DNA of 64,000 bases. Source: Chelonoidis abingdonii (Eukaryota; Chordata; Testudines; Testudinidae). Shown here piece after piece: positions 55,473 to 64,000 of the stretch. A program made the translations under genes and the position numbers. The stretch is from NCBI RefSeq assembly GCF_003597395.2, contig NC_133769.1:373809253-373873252 (forward strand). Direction: 5' to 3'. Numbering within the stretch: the first letter of the stretch is position 1; each line of letters starts with the position of its first letter. The notes under the pieces are model-generated. The model did no database searches and was not told where the DNA came from. It saw nothing but the letters and a program-made list of their open reading frames with translations.

Positions 55473-58400
55473 TTAAATCCTGAGCTCAGCTTCCTCAGGC
55501 AGCTCCAGCGAGTGCTCGGCGCTGATGGCAGAGGCTGAGGGCCCCTGGGAGACACCGAAAGGTGACACCACTGGGGAGCGGGCGGCCAGTGGGGATAGCG
55601 AGGGCGAGAAGCTGGGCGACATGGCTGAGGAGGAGATGGACCCCTCGTGGCTGATGGGTGAGCGGCGCAGGGAGGACAGGTGCGGAAAGGTCCTGCCCAC
55701 TGCTGGCTTGGGGGGCACTGACTTGGCCCCGGGATGGGCCACCGAGGTGATGAGGGGCGGAGGATCAATGCGGGGCTTGGGCTCTGCCTTGGGCTTGGCT
55801 TGGAAGGGCTTGCGCAGGGAGCTCTCATCCTTGAGACGGGCGATCTCGGTGAAGACGCTGGCCAGGGGCTGGAACTGGGGGCACCAGTTCAGCAGGTAAT
55901 CCCAGTTGTAGCTACCGCGGAGCTCCTCCTCACTGGCCACGACGGCGGTGAGGGAGCCCTCCACAGAGGGCTTGCCGTCCTCAGGGAAGGTGTAGTCCTT
56001 GGGGTGGGAGGAGACGCTCAGGCCACAGCCCACGCCCAGGAAGGTGCTACTGCCCCCATCCTCACGGTACAGATGGGGCGGCTGCCCAGGCAGCAGCAGG
56101 CTGGAGACCTTCTTGCTCTTGAACCACTGGGCGCTCTCCAGGGTGGTAGGCTCACAGGAGATGTCAGAGAGCTGGTCAGCGTCCTGCTGGATGCCTGAGT
56201 CGGGGCCGCGGGCTGAGATGTGCTCCTGCATGGAGGAGGTGATGCTAGCCACACGTGGGTATTCGTTAATCATCCGGATCTCATCGTCCTCGGCTGCCTC
56301 GGCTGAGCCACGCCCACTGGAGTGAGAGGGGTCCAGGGAGCCCCCCCGCGGGTATGGTCCGGCCGACTCGCTGCCATAGCCTGGCAGGGCCTGGTGATAG
56401 ATGTGGTCACTGCCGGGCAGTACCGGCTCCTCATGGCCTAGCTTCTGCAAGGAGTCACTCTGCATGCGGTTGAGCTGTGAGTCCTGCTCTGTCTTCTTGT
56501 GTCCCTGCTGGTGCCAGGAGCGGACCAGGACCAAGATGATGGCTACGGTGGCCAGCACCACCACCACACCCAGGGAGGCAGCCACAGCTACCACCAGCAG
56601 CAAGTTGAGGTCCGGCACCAGGCCGAAGGAGGTGTGAGTGACGTCAATGGAGACCTGAGCAGATGCTGAGCGGGAGGAAAGAAGGGGGCTGCGGGCCTGC
56701 ACCTCTAGGTTCATCTCCCGCGGCTCCCGCTTGGCCCGCCCTACTGGCTGCGGCTGGCTGTCCACGCGCAGGTAGATGGTGCCGGTGGTCTGGTTGACCC
56801 CAAAGTATGGTGAGGGCTTAGTTAAAGAGTAGAGCACCACGCCGTCCACACCCTCATCCTCGTCGGTGGCTAGCACCCGGCCAATGCTCTGGCCTTTGTG
56901 GGCGCCCTCAGGCACCTGGAAGCTGAAGTCCGGACTCAGGAAGACAGGACTGTACTCATCCTCACCGGTCACCAGCACCCGCACAGTGACGGTGGCTGAG
57001 GCGTTGCCGGCATCCGTGGCCTGCACCAGTAGCTGGAAAGCCTTGGCACGCTCATAGTCAAAGGCAAGGCGGGAGCGCAGCTCCCCGGAGGTCCGGTTGA
57101 TGAAGAAGACATCCCTGCCTTCAGGGGCTCCCACCTCCCCCACTGCCTGCTCCAGCACAGTGTAGCGCAGCTCCCCGAAGACCCCGGTGTCGGCGTCGAT
57201 GGCATGCAGAGTGGTGACCAGAGTGCCTGGCGGCAGGTTCTCCCGCACACTGGCACTCAGTGTCTCCATCGGGAAGTAGGGTATGTTGTCGTTGATGTCC
57301 TTCACTTCAATGGTGATGGGCACCAGGGCAAAGTGCCCACCAGGGCCATCAGATGCCTGCACCACCAGGCTGTGCAGGGCCTGGGTCTCTCGGTCCAGGG
57401 ACTGTGCCAGGCGCAGGGCTCCTGTGGCCTCATGCAGCTGGAAGAGCCTGCGCTGGTCGCCAGAACTGATGCTGTAGCGCACTTGGCCATAGGGGCCCGA
57501 GTCGGCATCATGGGCTGCCAGCCGCAGCAGCTCGGTGCCCAGGGGGGTGCTCTCACTCACGGCTGTGTGGTACTCGGCCCGGGCAAAGACCGGCGGATTG
57601 TCGTTGACATCCAGCACGGTGACAAGCACTGGCACGGTCGTGCTGCGCTGCGGCACACCCCGGTCTGAGGCTGCCACTGTCAAGTTGTAGATGGGGACGG
57701 CTTCGAAGTCCAGTGCCTCCACCAGCACTAGGGCTCCCTGCGTGCGCAAGTGCCCCTGAGACCAGCCCATGTGGCTCTCCACCTGGAAGGCATTGCCACT
57801 GTTGCCACTGACGATGGTGTAGTCGAAGCCGGCGTTCTCCCGGGACAGGTCAGCGTCACCCGCCTCTAGCGTCAGCACAGTGGTGCCCGGGCGCAGGTCC
57901 TCAGGGACACAGGTATTGTAGTGCGCCTGCTGGAAGGTGGGGCTGTGGTCATTCACATCCAGCACCTGGATCTGCACTGTGGTCCAGGCCGAGAGACTGG
58001 GAGAGCCGTGGTCATGCACCTCTACCACCAGGTCCAGCGTGGGCTGGTTTGCGTCCAGCTCCACCCGGCGAGAGGTGAACAGCGTTCCTGCATGAGGACA
58101 AAGTTAGTCAGCACAGCCCTGGGCTGGGGCGCGGAGCCTGCCAGGAGCCAATGGGCGAGCATAGGGGTGGGGAGGGTGTTGGGAGTGGAGGAAAGTGGGG
58201 CGAGAAGCCACCCCTGCTCCCTGGGGTGAGGAGAGTCAGGGGACTTATTAACCTCAAGGCAAAATAGGGAGGCCAGACCCACTCCCACTGGTGATGGGGG
58301 TCACAGCTGGGGGGAAGTCAGGCAGCTCCAGGCTGTGGGACCCTGAAGGGGATGGCTCTGTCCCCAGGAAGCCAGTTAGCAGCTCCCTGTTGCTGGCACG

Positions 58401-61400
58401 GAATGGAGCTGCTTCTCCCAGGGCCTAGGCACAGCAGCATGTTCCCACCTACCATTGCTGGGGTTGATGGAGATGTCGGAGCTGGGCACAGCCAGGTGGT
58501 AGGTGAGCTTCCCATTGCTGCCAGAGTCCCTGTCTGTGGCACTGACGGTGAGGATGGTGCTGCCTGCTGGCGTGTGTTCCAGCAATGTCACCTGAAAGGG
58601 AAGCAAAGCCCAGAATCATCAGACACCTGGGAATCACAGAACTGGAAGGGACCTCAAGAGGTCATCTAGTCCAGTCCCCTGCATTCATGGCAGGACTAAG
58701 TAGTATCTAGACAGTCCCTGACAGGTGTTTGTCTAATCTGCTCTTAAAAATCTCCAATGAGGGAGATTCCACAACCTCCCTAGGCAATTTATTCCAGTGC
58801 TTAACCACCCTGACAGTTAGGAAGTTTTTCCTAATGTCCAACCTAAATCTCCCTTGCTGCAGTTTAAGCCCATTGCTTCTTGTCCTACCCTCAGAGGTTA
58901 AGAAGAACATTTTTTCTCCCTCCTCCTTGTAATAACCTTTTACGTACTTGAAAACTGTTCTCATGTCCCCTCTCAGGCCTCTCCTGGGGCTCACCCTGGA
59001 GCGCTGGCAATGGCGCCCGGTTTGGCAGGGGAGTCAAGGCAGGGCATTCCTGCCCTGGAAGCATCAGGCTCCGGACAGAGGCAGGAACACTGGGTTGGGC
59101 AGCCCCACTTGTCTGACCCAGGACGGGGGAACAGCAGAATAGACGGGCACATTAGCTTGATCTGGCTAGAGTGCAGGGTGCTAGTGTGTAAGGCCAGAAG
59201 GGTCCCACAGATCATCATGTCTGACCAGGCCAGTTACTGCTGTCATGAGCCCAGTAACCTGTGAGAGGCTGAACCCCCGAAAGGCACGCAGGCTGGAGCC
59301 ACAGCCATTAATGAGGCTGATCAACGTACAGGCCAATTAGGCACCATTCCTGGGGCCCAACCCACAGCCGTACAGTATGTTCACTGCAGCTGGGCTGGCG
59401 ATGTGGTGGCTCTACCAGACCAGCTGCCCATCCTGCTGCTGCTCATCATGACAAGGATTGCAATGCCAATTCCTACATTTGGTCTGTGTGTCCCGCTGTC
59501 ATGACGGGGGAGGCCAAGCCCAGCTTGAGTGACTGGCATTGCAACATTGCCCTAGTCAGCAGGCCCCGAGCAGCAGCAGGATGAGCAACTGGCCCCGGTA
59601 GATCCACAGTATGGCCAGCCCAGCCATGGCAAGAGCACTGTACAGCTGGGTGTTGTTTTTCATAAGAAGGTAAGGGCCCATAAGAGTATAGTGCCTATAG
59701 CCCACTGATGGATTGTTCCAGCCTTGGGAATCAAGGGATGGAGAATCCATCACTTCCCCTGGTACTTGATTCCCATGGTTAATGCCTAATGCCCCTCACT
59801 GTTAACAATATGCACCTTACTAACATACACTGGTACAGAAAGGGTTTGAAAAATACAATAAATGCTGAACAAACTGTCTAAACAGAAGGCGTGGTATGAT
59901 AATCATACTTGGAAGCACCTCCCTGTAATGAATTTGCTTCTGCAGTTATGTCTCTTAATACACAATCTACGGGTTGAGACCAAGAATTTGCTACTGATGG
60001 TAAATCCTTTAAAAATGTGTAACATGCATGATTTTTGGAAGAAACTTTGGTACAGGCTAGGAGTGGTAACAAGGAAGTCCTGTAAGAATACTGCTTCTCA
60101 GCTAGTACCTGTAAACAGGCTTAGAGCTTGACAAAGCAGAGAAAGCGTAACCAATCTAGACTGCTGTGTGGAAGGGGAAACTGAGGCACACCACCTCATG
60201 GCACTGGTGGCTAAATGCCAAAACACCTACAATCTAGAAGGTATTAATATCTACACTGTGTTAACCATGCTGTACAATAAAAGGCTTTCAGGAGACTTGG
60301 AAAAAGGAACCCAGAACTTTGTGAAAACATCTGTGGGTAACAATACAATTTTTGGTAACACTAAGAAATTAAATAACTAAGCCCTCAAGAGAATTTCAGG
60401 CACACTGCCTTCGCATTAGTCAGTAACTAAACCTCTGGCAATAATCTAAGGAGGGAGGTGTGACATTACACCCCATATTATTCATAGAAATGTTATGATA
60501 TGGAAGTGGCATAACTGAGATATGTTTTATGCAACATAGGTCATGTGAGATATCATTGGCACGGTTATGATTTATTGAATAAGATTATCCAATTTGTATG
60601 CATGTATCATGTCTGTATCTAAAGTTAGAAATATTGACTATGTAATAATTACAACTGTGTTTTCACCTGAGGAACAACCCACCAGACATTATGCAAACAG
60701 CCTGGATCGGCCATTAGGAATGACAATAAGACTTTGAAGATACTAATCTCCCTCCTTCCTGAGAAGTTTCCTGGGTTGCTGATTTGACACTGCAGGCTCA
60801 GGTGATTGTGTCACCTGCTACTAGACCTCATCTGGGACACCTAGTATTTTTCCATTAAGAAGGGGTGGAGGTCAAACTAGGAAACAAAGGATTCCTGCCA
60901 TATGCAAATCCTGTTTAAGGCTGGGAAGTGAGTTAATCTTTGCTCTTCTCCACTGCCTCCCTGCCCAAAGAGGAAAACTGCTGAAAACACCTGAAGAAAC
61001 AAAGGAACTAAGCGGGGGGAGGGGGAACAGGGCTGAGCTTAGGCGAGAAAGGTCAGCCTGTGAAGGGTATACCTGGAGATTTAAGCTGAAAGCAGTGCAG
61101 TTTACCTTCAAGAAACTCTGCAGCCTGCATAAAACAACATTTAGGGTGAGAAATTACTATTTGTAGCCCGTTTCTTTAATGCATTAAGCCTAGTTTGCAT
61201 GTGTATTTTATTTGCTCAGTAATCTGCTTTAATCTGTTTGCTATCCCTTATAACCACTTAAAATCTACCTTTTGTAGTTAAACTTTTTTGTTTATTCTAA
61301 AACCCAGTTTGTGCAATTCATAACTAGGGGCGTGGGGCAAAAAGCTGTGCATATCTTCCTCCTTATTGAGGGAGGGAGTGAATTTCATGCTTTCTGTACA

Positions 61401-63560
61401 GCAATTTTGGGTTACACTCCAGAGGGGGTGTGCACCTGAGTGCCAGGCAATCCCCGAGCTGAGTCTTCCCATGCACAGCTGATTGCAGATTCTGTGATTC
61501 TGTGGCTAGATGTGTCCCAAACTCTGTGTGTGTGCACAGCAGGACAGGGTAAGGGAGCCCAGGCTGGTGGAATGGGTGGGCTCAGTGGGACCCCATACAT
61601 CAGGTGGCACCCCGAAAGGGGGGTCCAACCCATCATGGAAGGTTGTTAGGATGAAGAGGAGAAGGGAGAGCCTTGTGAGAGAGACTGGAAGAACTTGGCT
61701 TGTTAGCCTGGCAACACCAAGGCTGAGCGGGGACTCTGACTGCTGTCTCTGAATACACTGTAGGGGTAAATCCCGGGGACAGAAGAGCTGTGGGTGTTAA
61801 AGGACAATGCTGACACAAGAACCAATGGGGACAAACTGGCCAGAAGTAAACTCAGGCTGGGAATCATAAGGTTTCTAACCACCAGAGGAGGGATGGCTTT
61901 GAGCAGCCTCCCAATCAGAGTAGTGGCTGCAAACAACCCAACTTGTTTTAAAATGGAACGGGATATGTTTGTGAACAGGAATACAGAATGAGCCTGCCTG
62001 GGACTGGACTCAGTAGGTTCTGTCCAGTCCTTTAGTCATTCTCGTGGCTCTTTTGTGAATCCTTCCCCATTGTTCAACATCCTTAGAATCCTAGAATATC
62101 AGGATTGGAAGGGACCTCAGGTGGTATTTAGTCCAACCCCCTGCTCAAAGGGAGACTAATCCCCAGACAGATTTTTGCCCCAGATCCCTAAGTGGCCCCC
62201 TCAAGAATTGAACTCACAAGCCTGTGTTTAGCAGGCCAGTGCTCAAACCACTGAGCTATCCCTCCTCTTTGAGTTACCCTTGTTGAATTGTGGGCACCAG
62301 AATTGAACTCGGGATTCCAGCAGTGGCCACACCAGTACCAATGGAGGTCATATAATCTCTTTGCTCCAGAGTCTCCAGTGTACGCATCCAAGGATTGCAT
62401 TAGCCCTTTGTGCCCCAGCGTTACACTGGGAGATCATGCTGAGCTGCTTGTCCACTGTGACACCAAGATGCTGGTTTTCAGGGTACATGTCCCATACTGT
62501 CAATAGGGCTGGCAGTCCTGGCCCCTAGGTGCAGTGCAGCAGTCTTTCACAGATGGGCCCATTGGCCAGATCCAAGGAGGCAGAAAATACCAGTGGGTTT
62601 AACGGGAGAGATGGGCCATAGACAGAGGTACATGCCATTGACCCAGGCAAATCTCTCTACCCTGACCCAGGTGGCACCCAGGAGTGGCCCAGGTACACGC
62701 AGAGGCAGGTCCCAATTTTCCAGGGGGCCAGTGCCAGTGTAGTAGCACTGGAGAGTACCTAGTAGAGGGTTCTACGATGTCTCTTTGTGTCTGTCTGTCC
62801 GTGGGGGGTGCTGGTGAGTGATGCTGGGCGGTACCTGGTGCAGGCTCTGGGGCACGTGTCCCTGTGGCTGGGCGCTCGGGGCTGTACCTAGTGCAGGCTC
62901 TGGGGCGCGTGTGCCTGTGGCAGGGGCGCTCGGGCAGTGCTTGGGGTGGTACCTGGTGGGGCTCTGGGGCACGTGTCCCTGTGGCGGGGCGCTCGGGCAG
63001 TGCTCGAGGCAGTACCTGGTGCAGGCTCTGGGACGTGTGTGCCTGTGGCGGGGCGCTCGGGCAGTGCTGGGGGCAGTACCTGGTGCAGGCTCTGGGACGT
63101 GTGTGCCTGTGGCGGGACGCTCGGGCAGTGCTCAGGGCAGTACCTGGTGCAGGCTCTGGGGCGCGTGTGCCTGTGGCAGGGGCGCTCAGGCAGTGCTTGG
63201 GGCAGTACCTGGTGCAGGCTCTGGGGTGCATGTCCCTGTGGTAGGCACAATAGTTCAGTGCTTGGCACAGTACCTGGTAGAGGCCCTGGCTGAAGGTGGG
63301 TGCGTTGTCGTTGATATCTTCCACGATGACAGTGAGGTTGGCCTCAGTCTCGTGCCGGGAGTCGGAGGAGCGGATGGTTAGGACATAATGGCTGCACTGC
63401 TCGTAGTCCAGTGGTGCTGTTAGGGCAATGTGGCCCCCGTAGCGCAGGATGCTGAAGGTTCCTGCTGCGCCCCCATCCGGCACCAGCGTGTAGGAGAGCG
63501 CTGGGCCTAAGTCCACGTCGTTCCCCGTCACCTGGGTGATGTCAGTGCCCAGTAGGGTGT
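55473..63560 (-). CDS. DCHS1: Protocadherin-16 / Dachsous 1 (DCHS1), last three exons
   Basis: DCHS1 is a giant single-pass cadherin that binds FAT4 on neighbouring cells and sets planar polarity and Hippo-linked growth. Exons in transcript order: 63274-63560, 58453-58591, 55473-58087, phases matching (1,012 residues, stop TAA at 55473-55475). Cadherin repeats show DINDNAPTFSQ, SATDRDSGSNG, VLDVNDHSPTF, VLDVNDNPPVF and EVKDINDNIPYF Ca-binding motifs. The membrane segment (NLLLVVAVAASLGVVVVLAT, about 56520-56620) is followed by HQQGHKKTEQDSQLNRM and a cytoplasmic tail of about 340 residues with EDDEIRMINEYPRVASITSS and the C terminus PEEAELRI. The N-terminal two thirds lie beyond the right edge. 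The intron at 58592-63273 is enlarged by repeats. Confidence 0.96.
58625..58985 (-). mobile_element. CR1 3' end, antisense
   Basis: AATCACAGAACTGGAAGGGA begins the reversed 3' end. It continues with GAGGTCATCTAGTCCAGTCC, then reversed ORF2 encoding WNKLPREVVESPSLEIFKSR and RRGLRGDM on the minus strand. 5' truncated. Confidence 0.9.
58986..59839. other. DCHS1 intron, unassigned
   Basis: A CAGATCATCATGTCTGACC CR1-tail-like fragment is near 59208. The rest shows nothing I can name. Confidence 0.4.
59840..61634 (+). mobile_element. 3' half of an LTR retrotransposon with LTR
   Basis: 59862 onward reads QKAWYDNHTW, resembling the end of a Gypsy-type integrase, then broken text. A polypurine tract AAGGAGGGAGG ends at 60458, followed by an LTR starting TGTGACATTACACCCC. 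The LTR ends near 61634 (CCCATCA), but its right border and target duplication are not settled. No intact protein. Confidence 0.5.
61690..62024 (+). mobile_element. CR1-like 3' fragment, sense
   Basis: GGGGACAAACTGGCCAGAAG, AGGTTTCTAACCACCAGAGG and the following text match the 3' region of a CR1/L3 LINE. Truncated at both ends. Confidence 0.6.
62025..62510 (-). mobile_element. CR1 fragment, antisense, split by a SINE
   Basis: TTCTCGTGGCTCTTTTGTGA on the left and AATTGTGGGCACCAGAATTG then GGGAGATCATGCTGAGCTGC on the right are contiguous reversed CR1 text once the SINE is removed. Confidence 0.75.
62083..62272 (-). mobile_element. tRNA-derived SINE with CR1-like tail
   Basis: On the minus strand: GATAGCTCAGTGGTTTGAGC (A box), CTGCTAAACACAGGC, GAGTTCAATTC (B box), a short body, then GTTGGACTAAATACCACC to TTCTAGGATTCTAAG, which copies a CR1 3' end. 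About 190 bases, full length or nearly so. Matches the tortoise-type SINE that borrows CR1 machinery. Confidence 0.88.
62829..63273 (-). repeat. Donor-copying minisatellite in DCHS1 intron
   Basis: Seven units of about 52-66 bases follow the exon ending at 63274. On the DCHS1 strand the exon ends CTCTACCAG followed by GTACTG. Units repeat AGCCTGCACCAG followed by GTACTGCCC, with TGCCACAGGCAC between. Most units keep CAG-GT; the last copies drift. Confidence 0.93.
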
Positions 63561-64000
63561 CTGCAGGAGGGGTGCCATGTCAGAAGCCCACAGTCTCAGT
63601 GCTGAGAGTCCTGCCCCCCTCCAGAAGAGCTGAGAGGGAACCACTGCGGCAGGGCTCTTTGTATGGGGAACAGGAACCCAGCTCAGCACTGAGCCAGAAG
63701 GGGATGCCATGTTACCTGGCGCCTATAGGGAAAGGCAGTGATGTGTGGGGACAGAGGGAGCTCCAGCAGGGAGACGTTAGGGCTGACATGGGGTGGGAGG
63801 GCAGGGGGTTCCTGTGAGGGGAGCTGGGGCTGGTGAGAGGGACAGGCAGTGATGGAAGGGTAGCTAGGGCTGATGAGCAGGAGTGAGTTGGTGTGGGCGG
63901 GAAAAGAGGTGTGGGGCTTTAGTTGTGGGGTGCCAGGACTGGCAGGGGGAGCAGGCGAGGGAAGCTTGGGGCTGACTGACAGGAGGGCACCACTCTGGGA
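63561..64000 (-). other. DCHS1 intron at the right edge
   Basis: G-rich intronic sequence upstream (in transcript terms) of the exon at 63274-63560. No further exon seen. Confidence 0.5.

Noticed and set aside
62599..63273. A separate gene reading in frame from the DCHS1 exon
   Set aside because: The continuation past 63274 is the minisatellite in an intron. The exon has a proper donor and joins in phase to 58591.

Overview
This is vertebrate nuclear DNA, most likely from a turtle. Multi-exon genes with GT-AG introns lie among CR1 LINE copies ending in the ATTCTATG octamer, a tRNA-headed SINE with a CR1 tail, short Penelope-like tails, hAT-type MITEs and LTR elements. I recognise this mixture from turtle genomes. 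The species cannot be read from the sequence.

Four genes lie in the order and orientation I know from human 11p15.4: ILK (+), TAF10 (-), TPP1 (-) and DCHS1 (-). ILK has twelve coding exons (3041-10072), but exons 4 and 5 carry frame-breaking changes. TAF10 (11569-13348) has its last four exons; exon 1 is missing, probably in the 544-base assembly gap. TPP1 (17108-34237) has all 13 exons and reads as 593 residues. DCHS1 is cut by the right edge; its last three exons (55473-63560) encode about 1,012 C-terminal residues.

Region by region: 1-1340 is a G-rich minisatellite and 1341-3040 is ILK 5' sequence. From 3041 to 13348 lie ILK and TAF10, convergent, with 3' ends about 0.8 kb apart. From 13563 to 14790 there is a gap flanked by a tandem array. 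TPP1 follows, its introns filled with CR1, nested tails, hAT elements and GC-rich arrays. From 34.2 to 55.5 kb lies a 21-kb gene-free stretch of nested transposons: hAT, a tandem tRNA-like array, Ty3/Gypsy remnants, a Penelope-like element with a GIY-YIG reading frame, and a CR1 carrying a solo LTR. The rest is DCHS1 with a repeat-rich 4.7-kb intron.

The genes have unrelated jobs (focal adhesion, transcription initiation, lysosomal proteolysis, planar polarity), so this is conserved synteny and not a pathway cluster. The most unusual signals are minisatellites that start at exon ends and copy the 5' splice site in each unit (clear in TPP1 intron 7 and DCHS1), palindromic Penelope-like insertions with hammerhead-like hairpins, and hAT elements placed back to back at TCTAGA-type targets.
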